Part shown: positions 28,730-35,942 of the stretch, piece after piece
How the letters are laid out: each line of letters opens with the position of its first letter
Numbering within the stretch: the first letter of the stretch is position 1
Source: Onishia taeanensis
GTDB lineage: Bacteria; Pseudomonadota; Gammaproteobacteria; Pseudomonadales; Halomonadaceae
Direction of reading: 5' to 3'
DNA: 64,000 nucleotides
NCBI RefSeq assembly: GCF_003268885.1
Contig: NZ_QLSX01000001.1
Span: 62,001 to 126,000 of the forward strand
The notes under the pieces: generated by a model
Databases searched by the model: none
Told to the model about the DNA's origin: nothing
The model's input: only the letters and a program-made list of their open reading frames with translations
Made by a program: the position numbers and the translations under genes

Positions 28730-29419
28730 ATGGCGACCTATTTCATCACCGGAACCGACACCGATGCCGGCAAGACGCTGGTCACCGCAGGGCTGCTAGC
28801 CTTGGCGCGACGTCAAGGCCTGACAACCCTGGGCCTCAAGCCCGTGGCCTCGGGGTGCCACCTGTACACCGAAGGCTTACGCAATGATGATGCCCTGGCC
28901 CTGCAGGCCCGCAGTCATCCTGAGGTCGACTACGCCACCATCAACCCCTTTGCTTATGCCCCCGCCATTGCACCGCACCTGGCGGCCCGCCAGGCGGGCG
29001 ACACGCTGCATTTGGCGACGCTGACAGAGGCCATGGCGGAAGCTCTGGCCCTCAAGCGCGACCTGACGCTGATCGAGGGCGCAGGCGGCTGGCGAGTACC
29101 GCTCAACGACAACGAGGACCTGAGCGACCTGGCCGGAGCCCTGCAGCTACCGGTGATTCTCGTCGTCGGAATGCAGCTTGGTTGCATTAACCACGCACGA
29201 CTCACTGCCGAAGCGATTAGGGCTCAGGGCCTGCGGCTTGCGGGCTGGGTCGCCAATAGCATCACCACCGACTTCGACGAAGCCGATGACAATCTGGCGA
29301 GCCTCGCTCACCACTTGTCAGCTCCCTGCCTGGGCCGTGTCCCTCATCTCACCGATGGCCCGAACGACACACTGCCCGAACAGGCCGGCAGGCACTTGAA
29401 ACTTCCGGATTTACCTTGA
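28730..29419 (+). CDS. bioD: Dethiobiotin synthetase
   Basis: 229 residues. ATP-dependent ring closure forming dethiobiotin. The P-loop GTDTDAGKTLVTAGL, LKPVASGC and EGAGGWRVPL are diagnostic. The ATG at 28730 has GGA 7 bases upstream. Last gene of the biotin operon; the -35 box of the tRNA-Leu promoter overlaps its stop codon. Confidence 0.95.
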   Translation: MATYFITGTDTDAGKTLVTAGLLALARRQGLTTLGLKPVASGCHLYTEGLRNDDALALQARSHPEVDYATINPFAYAPAIAPHLAARQAGDTLHLATLTEAMAEALALKRDLTLIEGAGGWRVPLNDNEDLSDLAGALQLPVILVVGMQLGCINHARLTAEAIRAQGLRLAGWVANSITTDFDEADDNLASLAHHLSAPCLGRVPHLTDGPNDTLPEQAGRHLKLPDLP

Positions 29420-29443
29420 CTTAGCGGCTGTCATCTCTAGAAT
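29416..29443 (+). promoter_or_regulatory. Promoter of the tRNA-Leu gene
   Basis: TTGACT (29416-29421) and TAGAAT (29438-29443) are separated by 16 bases and lie 11 bases before the tRNA. Confidence 0.7.
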
Positions 29444-29454
29444 ATTGCAGCGTT

Positions 29455-29539
29455 GCGGATGTGGTGGAATTGGTAGACACGCTAGATTTAGGTTCTAGTG
29501 CCTTAGCGCGTGGGAGTTCGAGTCTCCCCATCCGCACCA
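29455..29539 (+). tRNA. tRNA-Leu (anticodon UAG)
   Basis: 85 bases including an encoded CCA. The acceptor arms GCGGATG / CATCCGC pair, the anticodon stem CTAGA / TCTAG encloses the loop TTTAGGT (anticodon TAG), a long variable arm typical of tRNA-Leu follows, and the T arm contains GTTCGAG. It resembles E. coli leuW. The 11 bases at its 3' end recur at 30546. Confidence 0.96.
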
Positions 29540-29919
29540 CCTACCTGTTGATAGCAAGTGTATAGCAAGACCCTCCCCCTCAGCTTACTGCCTCGACGGC
29601 CCATATCGGGTCTGTTTCAAGCATCGTACAGGCAGCTATCCGGTCAGCTTTTCCGATCGTCTGATTCGCTCCTCATACATCGGTCCCATCGATGCCTTGG
29701 CCATTGTTGTCACGCCCAGCCTCATGGCGCATGGCGCATGGCGTGCCGCTAGCTTTGACGCTAACGACCTTCTCCAGAGCCGGCCCGCGCGTTATCCAAC
29801 CCCCGATGACCCACCCGAAACATGATCATCAAGGGTATGCAAAGCCGCTCATCAGGGAGACCCTGAGTGCTTGGGGCGCACAGCACAGAGCAGCCTGGTC
29901 ATGGAATCACTTCTGATCC
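29540..29919. other. Intergenic region after tRNA-Leu, no gene supported
   Basis: 380 bases without a convincing reading frame or terminator. A short frame at 29558-29752 has no ribosome-binding site or family features. A small triplicated GCGCATG-like motif is seen near 29725-29750. Confidence 0.6.
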
Positions 29920-30468
29920 TCAGAAGTTGATACCCATGCCGAAGGTATAGGCCCAGGCGCCATTGTCGTAGTTTTGTTCGGCACTATCGCCGCTATCGAA
30001 CAAGAACTGGTACTCGGCTCTGCCCTGGATGAAGGTGGTAGACAGCAGATAGTACTTGAGGCCAGTTTCCAGGCCGGCGATGCCGGTGTCTTTCACGCCG
30101 TCACCATAAATAGCGCCGAGTGAGGCGCCAACAAAGGGACGCGCCGCGCCTTGGCCGAAGTGGTAATCGGCAAAGCCGCGAGTACTGCCATTCCAGAAAT
30201 TGTCAGAGAACCCCTCGCCGGCCACGTCAGCAAAATTGACGCTCTGACGAATACCCGCCAGCGTGCTACCGGTCAGATACCAGCCGTAGTCGCCGGAAAT
30301 ACCAAAGCTGCTGCTGTCGAAGTCCTTGTTGCTACTACCGGTACCGGAGAGGGAGAATTCCCTGTCACCCACCTTGGGGCCTACCTCTTGTTGGGCCATG
30401 ACCGAGGACGCAAACAGAAGAGACGCACCGACCAGCACGGGCAGAGAAGACTTTATTAACATATCCAT
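29920..30468 (-). CDS. Outer-membrane beta-barrel protein, hypothetical
   Basis: 182 residues from the ATG at 30468 (AGAGGT 7 bases upstream). It has a signal peptide ending SSVMAQQ, alternating hydrophobic/polar strands with many Gly and aromatic residues (FSLSGTGSS, GISGDYGWYL, FVGASLGAIYG) and the terminal Phe expected of barrels recognised by the BAM machinery. Probably an eight-stranded porin-like barrel of the OmpW/OmpX size class. A hairpin CTTCTGA / TCAGAAG overlaps the stop codon. Confidence 0.75.
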   Translation of the reverse strand: MDMLIKSSLPVLVGASLLFASSVMAQQEVGPKVGDREFSLSGTGSSNKDFDSSSFGISGDYGWYLTGSTLAGIRQSVNFADVAGEGFSDNFWNGSTRGFADYHFGQGAARPFVGASLGAIYGDGVKDTGIAGLETGLKYYLLSTTFIQGRAEYQFLFDSGDSAEQNYDNGAWAYTFGMGINF

Positions 30469-30545
30469 GATAATACCTCTTATTAATATTAGCATTTAAT
30501 CAAGTCTGTCGTACTCTGGCGGGCTTGAGTATCCAAGTTCCTTGT

Positions 30546-30556
30546 CATCCGCACCA
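30546..30556. repeat. 11-bp repeat of the tRNA-Leu 3' end
   Basis: CATCCGCACCA, identical to 29529-29539 at the tRNA 3' end and in the same orientation, 1 kb downstream. This could be the far attachment site of an old tRNA-targeting element that left only the barrel gene, or chance. Confidence 0.35.
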
Positions 30557-30674
30557 TGCTGCCGACAACGGCCACCGTTTTTGCTGTCTATTCTTGTTTG
30601 CCGATTTCTGCCAGAGAGCCTTACGGCCACTACCCAGTGTAGAAGGCGCCGCCCTTTTGCGAGGAATGATTTTG

Positions 30675-30745
30675 CCCAGCCATTGACCAAGCGCAACATC
30701 TGCCCTACCAGGTACCGTATGGCCATGACGCATTGCTCCCTCGGC
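30675..30745 (+). mobile_element. Remnant of an IS30-family left end
   Basis: The stretch ATTGACCAAGCGCAAC ... AGGTACCGTATGGCCATGACGCATTGCT parallels the left end of the complete IS30 element (22850-22915) in order and spacing, through the transposase start codon. Only the first about 70 bases survive, ending before any recognisable transposase. Confidence 0.6.
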
Positions 30746-30826
30746 CTCGCCGTGGCGGGCTTCGGTCACCTCTTCATGGTGCAGGGCGGCATATTAGTGT
30801 TTGCCTAAACCAGCTCTCATGCCGAA

Positions 30827-30846
30827 TACTGTATAGATAAACAGTC
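30827..30846 (+). promoter_or_regulatory. LexA box upstream of umuDC copy 1
   Basis: TACTGTATAGATAAACAGTC matches the SOS consensus TACTGTATATATATACAGTA at 17 of 20 positions and lies 23 bases before umuD. Confidence 0.9.
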
Positions 30847-30868
30847 TTCGACAAGAGGCCAGCCAGCC

Positions 30869-31309
30869 ATGCGAGCTTCCGAGATCTTCCAGGCACACCC
30901 GACGCCACCCGCCCAAGGGCTGCCGCACCCGCAAACCGCCATTCGTGCGGGCATTTCAGGGTTCCCCTCACCGGCCGAGGACTACGTGGGCCGCACGCTG
31001 GACCTCAACCAGCGACTGGTGAAGCGCCCCTCGGCGACCTTCTTCATGACCGTGACCGGCGACAGCATGGAAGGCTTCGGCATCCAGGATGGCGATACCC
31101 TGGTGGTCGATCGCTCGGTAGATGCCAAGCCAGGCCATATCCTGGTGGCGCTGGTGGATGGCGAGGTGATCGTCAAACGCTACGAGCTGCTCGGCAAGCG
31201 GCCCTACCTGTGCTCCGGCAACGATCGCTATGCGCCGATCCCAGTTTCTGACCTGGACTGCCAGGTGTGGGGCGTGGTGCGCTCGGTGATCCACGAGTTC
31301 CCCGTATGA
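30869..31309 (+). CDS. umuD: UmuD-type SOS mutagenesis protein (copy 1)
   Basis: 146 residues. RecA-assisted self-cleaving subunit of DNA polymerase V. The catalytic Ser (TGDSMEG) and Lys (DGEVIVKRYE) are intact. The cleavage region reads SGFPSPAEDY, so the scissile bond would be Ser-Gly instead of the usual Cys/Ala-Gly. LexA box upstream; its stop overlaps the umuC start (ATGA). Its partner umuC is interrupted. Confidence 0.92.
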   Translation: MRASEIFQAHPTPPAQGLPHPQTAIRAGISGFPSPAEDYVGRTLDLNQRLVKRPSATFFMTVTGDSMEGFGIQDGDTLVVDRSVDAKPGHILVALVDGEVIVKRYELLGKRPYLCSGNDRYAPIPVSDLDCQVWGVVRSVIHEFPV

Positions 31310-31404
31310 CACAACCGATGATCGGCCTAGTGGACTGCAACAACTTCTATGTGAGCTGCGAGCGGGTCTTTCAGCCGCGCCTGGAAGGCGTACCCGTGGG
31401 AATA
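31306..31404 (+). pseudogene. umuC: umuC copy 1, 5' fragment (interrupted by a 15.4-kb element)
   Basis: Encodes about 33 residues of the polymerase V catalytic subunit (MTQPMIGLVDCNNFYVSC ... LEGVPVG) and then runs into the element, with the frame closing at 31506. The matching 3' fragment starts at 46840 with codons for NNDGCVIARSSEL, so the break falls in the conserved VGVLSNNDG stretch; about 10 bases of the original gene are not recognisable between the fragments. Confidence 0.93.
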
Positions 31405-31406
31405 AT

Positions 31407-31535
31407 GTCCATTAATGGACCTGTATTTTTCAAGAAATGGACTTTATTTTTTACATTATTTTCAATAACTTATATTTTCATAACCAGCCCATTTTCTCTT
31501 CCTTGAAATGGACCACAATGACTCGCTAGTCCATT
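31407..31535. repeat. Cluster of GTCCATT/AATGGAC motifs at the element's left end
   Basis: The 7-mer occurs at 31407-31413, 31414-31420 (together a perfect 14-bp palindrome), 31436-31442, 31507-31513 and 31529-31535, and once near the other end at 46787-46793, inside the start of a recombinase gene. Repeated short motifs in both orientations at element ends are typical binding sites for tyrosine recombinases; that role is inferred. Confidence 0.6.
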
Positions 31536-31609
31536 TTTTAGCTTGAGTATCGGGACGCCACTGAGGACAATGCCCGCTTTCGTCTCAAAGCTCCAAGTAG
31601 GCAGTGGAT

Positions 31610-31945
31610 CTACGCGATTATCGGGCTTATTGTGCACCTGCATACATTCTTGTGTTTGCTGCATATAAACTCACCTGGGTGATTATTCATCCCTCTTATA
31701 TTAAATTCCTTACCGTTATTATTTTTGCATTCTCCACACACTTTTTCATCATTTGATGACACCCAAGTATAATATGTTACACCGGAATTTATCATTCTTT
31801 CTCTTTTTTCTAAGGATGCTTTTATTCTAATAACATCTTCTTCCCCTGCTCCGTTTTCTTTTGCCTGATTAATCACATACTCTTTGTTGATAGAGCTTGA
31901 TTCCAAAGGAGTCTTTTTAAATATCTTTGTAATTAAACTAAACAT
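31610..31945 (-). CDS. Small protein resembling the C-terminal part of phage Mu F / SPP1 gp7-like head proteins
   Basis: 111 residues from an ATG with AAGGA 9 bases upstream. The C-terminal half (YYTWVSSNDEKVCGECK, then NNHPGEF and CRC) follows the pattern seen in MuF-type minor head proteins (W-x-D-V ... G ... HPG ... CRC). The Cys/His set CxxC, CxxH, CRC suggests a zinc site. It lacks the large N-terminal part of such phage proteins and no other phage genes are near, so it is a stand-alone domain of unknown function in the element cargo. Confidence 0.55.
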   Translation of the reverse strand: MFSLITKIFKKTPLESSSINKEYVINQAKENGAGEEDVIRIKASLEKRERMINSGVTYYTWVSSNDEKVCGECKNNNGKEFNIRGMNNHPGEFICSKHKNVCRCTISPIIA

Positions 31946-31965
31946 GATCAGCAATCCTTTAATCT

Positions 31966-32640
31966 CTAATATTCAATCAAAGCAAATTCATTATTACTTA
32001 AATTTATTTTGATCTCTGGGTTTTTATACATTAAGTCTTGCAGACCTTCAGCACATACTATTTCATAAGGCTTGGTTTCTAATGTTTCACATTGCCCGAA
32101 AGCAAATCTATATTCTCTCTGGTAAGAATAATTTATGTGCTTGCAAAAATTACCCCACTTCTTCTTTTCATTTGTATACATAACTTCTCCGACCCGCATC
32201 TCTTTTTCACTTACTCTTTTCAATCGAGAAACTAGCTTGTGCATATCATCAATAGTTATGTACACATAATATCTCCCAAAAAAATATTTCATTTTTTCGA
32301 TATCTTTTTTTAGGAGCAATAGTTCATCCTCACTTTCAGGAGCCTTAAGAGACATCCAGCAGCTAAGCCATGAGTCTTTCTGGGGTAGGTTGTATGTTGT
32401 TAATGAATTAATATTTTCCGTATTAAATTCAATTCCATTTACAGCAAAGTGAGGTGAGCTATCTTTCCGATTTCGCCTATAAGAATAGTAACAACTTTCG
32501 AATTTGTCTGAAACTCCTTCACTGCCACTTATTCTATATAACTCTGGTGGCTGGCAGTGGAAAAGCCCCGATATCATCTTGTCTAAAAAATCTTCATTTC
32601 TAAAGAATTTTATTACCCCTAAGAATTGCCCTGGCGCCAT
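31966..32640 (-). CDS. Hypothetical protein, possibly DUF2971-like
   Basis: 224 residues. The second ATG (32640) is chosen because AAGGA lies 6 bases upstream of it, whereas it touches the first. The opening VIKFFRNEDFLDKMISGLFH and the later YSYQREYRFAFG resemble the layout of DUF2971-like proteins, which are often found in mobile elements; similarity is only by eye. AT-rich. It ends 20 bases before the MuF-like gene, so the two probably share a transcript. Confidence 0.5.
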   Translation of the reverse strand: MAPGQFLGVIKFFRNEDFLDKMISGLFHCQPPELYRISGSEGVSDKFESCYYSYRRNRKDSSPHFAVNGIEFNTENINSLTTYNLPQKDSWLSCWMSLKAPESEDELLLLKKDIEKMKYFFGRYYVYITIDDMHKLVSRLKRVSEKEMRVGEVMYTNEKKKWGNFCKHINYSYQREYRFAFGQCETLETKPYEIVCAEGLQDLMYKNPEIKINLSNNEFALIEY

Positions 32641-32668
32641 TTTCATTCCTTATTTTATTAAGCTTGAC

Positions 32669-33328
32669 CTAATATCTAGGTGCGCAAAGATCGCTATTAT
32701 TTAACACCTCATCTCCAATTGTCATTAATAGTTTTGAATGGCTTCCCCCGGAACCCCCGTTAGTTTCTATTATTATAACCGAAGGTTCCTTGCCTTCAGA
32801 AGAAATCAAATAAACATCGTTTTCTCTAAAGGTTTCTGAACTACATATGACTTCAGTTTCTAAGTTTTCATTTTCTCTAAGTGAGTCTATTATATCAAAG
32901 GAGCACATCTCAAAGAGGCTACCAAAACACTTGCTGACCCCTGGTCCTCCAGGTGCTAAAAAAGCATAATTTGCGCCAAATTTAGGTACCCCAGTGGAGA
33001 TATAGGATATGCTCCACCCTAGCTCTCGTTTATTTCGTTTTAGTACTGTACTTTTTTCGCCAAGAATATTTATTCTTAAAAAACCATGCCTTACAGTAGT
33101 CTCTCCGTCACTGTCGTATCCATCTGTTGTCCAGGCGATGTCGCTATTGGACATATGCGACCAGGGTATAGTGGTTGCTCCGTCCTCTTGCATTAGATCA
33201 TAAATAATATCACTGATTTCATATGATCCTTTACCCTCTAAGAGACCAGGTTCAACTTCTGCGAATGTTAAGCTGCTAACAAGCATCAAGAAAACTGATG
33301 AAGACATAACTTTTATTAGATTGGCCAT
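32669..33328 (-). CDS. Hypothetical secreted protein
   Basis: 219 residues from an ATG with GAGGG just upstream. A signal peptide (VMSSSVFLMLVSSLTFAE) is followed by a soluble domain with four Cys (SKCFGSLFEMCSF, EVICSS, SDLCAP) and an acidic character. No family recognised. It is the first of three minus-strand cargo genes (gaps of 28 and 20 bases), suggesting a small operon of two cytoplasmic and one exported protein. Confidence 0.6.
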   Translation of the reverse strand: MANLIKVMSSSVFLMLVSSLTFAEVEPGLLEGKGSYEISDIIYDLMQEDGATTIPWSHMSNSDIAWTTDGYDSDGETTVRHGFLRINILGEKSTVLKRNKRELGWSISYISTGVPKFGANYAFLAPGGPGVSKCFGSLFEMCSFDIIDSLRENENLETEVICSSETFRENDVYLISSEGKEPSVIIIETNGGSGGSHSKLLMTIGDEVLNNSDLCAPRY

Positions 33329-33959
33329 TTTTCCCTCAGTATAAAAACGTCTATGCTTTGTGTAATGATAACTTTTATTTATATAGGGTGTCGATAAATG
33401 AACTCCGTTAATAACCAGGTCGTTTTCCTTACGCGTTGTGCCTTGCCCCCTGGGCACCCTGCTGTGGGCTGATTTTGAGCACAGAATGCGCATATTCCTT
33501 CTATATAAGGAAAGGGCCGTTTCTCGTTCCCTTTATGGAGACTGAGATGACAAACCTACGCGATACATCTCATGAACGGCTACTGGGGAGCGTCGTCAAG
33601 CATGAGGCTCCGCTGGAGTCGGCTGCAGTGCCAATACCAATTAGAACAGTCCTCATTTCTACCGATCAAAAATGTCCGTTCTGTGCAGTTCAATCATTCA
33701 CGGCATCGGTGTTGAGCGTCTCGCTGACATCTGCGGCAGTGGCTTGCTCTGTAACTACTATAAGGTGCGGTGATGCCTCAAACTAGGCGATGTCAATCAG
33801 CCGCCGTCAGTGCACGGCACCCGCAAGCCTAACGCTATGTGGTACTAGCGAGTATGTCCCCTGAACCGCACAGTCAAAGAGACAGCTCCTGCTGTCAACA
33901 GCAATCTAGCCATTGATTGGGCAACTTTTTAAGCTTGCAGCATGCGTCTGTAGCTTAGA
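33329..33959. other. Cargo spacer, no gene supported
   Basis: 630 bases between the cargo operon and the second umuDC. A plus-strand frame near 33547-33786 (MTNLRDTSHERLLG) has no recognisable features and only a weak start; it may be decayed sequence. The composition changes near 33400 from AT-rich to mixed, suggesting a junction of two sources. Confidence 0.5.
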
Positions 33960-33979
33960 TACTGTATATATATACAACA
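33960..33979 (+). promoter_or_regulatory. LexA box upstream of umuDC copy 2
   Basis: TACTGTATATATATACAACA matches the SOS consensus at 18 of 20 positions and lies 14 bases before the umuD start, closer than in copy 1. Confidence 0.9.
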
Positions 33980-33993
33980 CAGGAGCCCATGGC

Positions 33994-34428
33994 ATGTTAT
34001 TGACCCCAGACATTACCGCCGCCGCTGGCAGCAAGACCCAGCCTCTGCTGGGCTGCTGCGTAAGAGCGGGCTTCCCCAGTCCCGCCGATGATCACCTCGA
34101 TACCGACATCAACCTGCACTCTTATGTGGTCAAGCGACCAGCGGCGACCTTCTTCGTACGCGCCGAGGGTGACTCAATGCACGGCGACGGGATCTACCAC
34201 GGTGACTTACTGGTGGTCGACCGCAGCCTAGAGGCGTGCCCAGGCCGTGTGCTAATCATCGCTCTAGATGGCGAACTGACCGTTAAGCGCCTGGAGCGAG
34301 TGGGCCAGCAGTACTATCTGGTCGCAGCCAACCCGAGCTACCGGCCGATTCCGCTGGCTGGCCGCGAGACTCATGTCTGGGGTGTGGTCACTCACGTCAT
34401 TCACGCGTTGCCAGGCGCACCAACTTGA
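33994..34428 (+). CDS. umuD: UmuD-type SOS mutagenesis protein (element-borne copy 2)
   Basis: 144 residues from an ATG 8 bases after AGGAG; another ATG 5 bases earlier is out of frame. The cleavage site RAGFPSPADD (Ala-Gly), catalytic Ser in GDSMHGD and Lys in GELTVKRLE are intact. It differs clearly from copy 1, so it is not a recent duplicate. Its stop overlaps the umuC start. Confidence 0.92.
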   Translation: MLLTPDITAAAGSKTQPLLGCCVRAGFPSPADDHLDTDINLHSYVVKRPAATFFVRAEGDSMHGDGIYHGDLLVVDRSLEACPGRVLIIALDGELTVKRLERVGQQYYLVAANPSYRPIPLAGRETHVWGVVTHVIHALPGAPT

Positions 34429-35702
34429 TCGCCCTGGTAGACTGCAACAACTTCTACGTCAGTTGCGAACGAGTGTTCGACCCGCGGCTCGAAGGGCGCC
34501 AAGTTGGTGTTCTTTCCAACAACGACAGCTGTATCGTCGCCCGCAGCAGCGAGCTAAAAAGCCAAGGCGTCGAAATGGGTGCGGCCATGCACCTGCTTCC
34601 ACCACATGTCCGTCACCAGGCTGTGCTGCTGTCCAGCAACTACGCGCTATACGGCGACATGAGTCGGCGTGTAACGCAGATACTTGGCGAGTTTTCGCCG
34701 CATATCGAAGTCTACTCCATCGACGAGAGCTTCGTCGGTTTCCAGGGCTTCGATCCGTCTACGCTTGAAGAGCATAGTCATCAGTTGCGCCGAACAGTTC
34801 TCAAGTGGACCGGCATCCCGGTGTCGGTGGGCATCGCGCAGACCCGTGTTCTCGCCAAGGTTGCCAACCGAGCAGCCAAGATGAATCCAGCCTATGAGGG
34901 CGTTTGCATGTTGGACGCTGACAACGGACATACCACGCGGTCGCTGCTTCAAAATTTGCCCGTGACAGAGCTATGGGGCGTAGCCAGACGCACCGGCGAG
35001 CGCTTGGCAGTGATGGGCATCGAGACTGCCTGGCAGTTGCGTGAGGCTGATCCCAAGCGGATTCGTCGAGCTTTCTCAGTAGTATTAGAGCGAATCGTCT
35101 GGGAACTGCGAGGCCAGCCCGCCATTACGCTCGATGACATGGCGGCGCCGAAGCGGCAGATCATGGTCTCACGCTCATTCGGGCGTCTGACTAGCGATCC
35201 CACCGATCTGCGCGAAGCCGTTCGGCAGCACGCCGCCAGAGCCGGGGAAAAGCTGCGTCGCCAGGGCAGCGTGGCCAAAGCGGTGATGGTGTTCGTACGT
35301 ACCAACCCCTTCCAGCCAAGCCAGCCACAGTATCGCAACAGCGCCGTGGTGCCCTTGGCGCAGCCCTGCAACGACACCCGCGATATTGCCCAGGCCGCAG
35401 CACGCGGGCTTGATATCGTATTCCTGGAAGGGTACCGCTACCAAAAAGTTGGCGTGATGCTTCTCGATATCTCGGACGAGGCTAACCGCCAGCTATCGTT
35501 GGGGGAGACCACACAGAGTGAGGGCGAGCGTAAACGACGTCAGAATTTGATGGCCACAGTCGACATACTTAACCGTGAGCTGGGGAGAGACAAGGTTAGA
35601 CTAGGCTTACCTAGACAAGAAAATTCCTGGAGACTAAAGTGTGAAAAGAGATCGCCGAGGTACACGACGCGATGGGAGGAGCTGGTAGTAGTAAAATCGT
35701 GA
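34425..35702 (+). CDS. umuC: UmuC-type DNA polymerase V catalytic subunit (element-borne, intact)
   Basis: 425 residues from a TTG overlapping the umuD stop. Y-family polymerase for SOS translesion synthesis. The metal-binding LVDCNNFYVSCE and YSIDESF motifs, the fingers VLSNNDSCIVARSSELK and the little-finger SRSFGR are all present. It is intact across the site where copy 1 is broken (VGVLSNND). It is a full-length alternative for the polymerase subunit that the element's insertion destroyed. Confidence 0.95.
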   Translation: MIALVDCNNFYVSCERVFDPRLEGRQVGVLSNNDSCIVARSSELKSQGVEMGAAMHLLPPHVRHQAVLLSSNYALYGDMSRRVTQILGEFSPHIEVYSIDESFVGFQGFDPSTLEEHSHQLRRTVLKWTGIPVSVGIAQTRVLAKVANRAAKMNPAYEGVCMLDADNGHTTRSLLQNLPVTELWGVARRTGERLAVMGIETAWQLREADPKRIRRAFSVVLERIVWELRGQPAITLDDMAAPKRQIMVSRSFGRLTSDPTDLREAVRQHAARAGEKLRRQGSVAKAVMVFVRTNPFQPSQPQYRNSAVVPLAQPCNDTRDIAQAAARGLDIVFLEGYRYQKVGVMLLDISDEANRQLSLGETTQSEGERKRRQNLMATVDILNRELGRDKVRLGLPRQENSWRLKCEKRSPRYTTRWEELVVVKS

Positions 35703-35885
35703 TGCCCAATATATGTCTAGTATATCAAATATGCTTTGCATGCAAGAAGACTAGGGGTCGGGGGTGTCAGTCAAACGAAACACAAGCTGCACTTACATAG
35801 GATCTATAGGCCTAATAGTTCTTGGCATTTTGTGCTGGTTGTGATCACTCAGCAAAATAAGCGCTCTTTATAATGCGCTTTATAC

Positions 35886-35893
35886 ATAATTTC
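35886..35893. repeat. 8-bp target duplication of the ISL3 element (left copy)
   Basis: ATAATTTC precedes the left inverted repeat and recurs exactly at 41008-41015 after the right one. Confidence 0.92.
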
Positions 35894-35942
35894 GGGTATC
35901 CGGATTAACTGGTTGAAGGGGCCCTCAAGCCCTTCCAAACCC

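Noticed and set aside
30496-30726. 76-residue minus-strand frame upstream of umuDC
   Set aside because: It resembles the antisense of the IS30 left end (compare 22648-22896), so it is a shadow of an IS remnant and not a gene.
33436-33786. 116-residue plus-strand frame in the element spacer
   Set aside because: No plausible start signal and no recognisable family; reported only as spacer.
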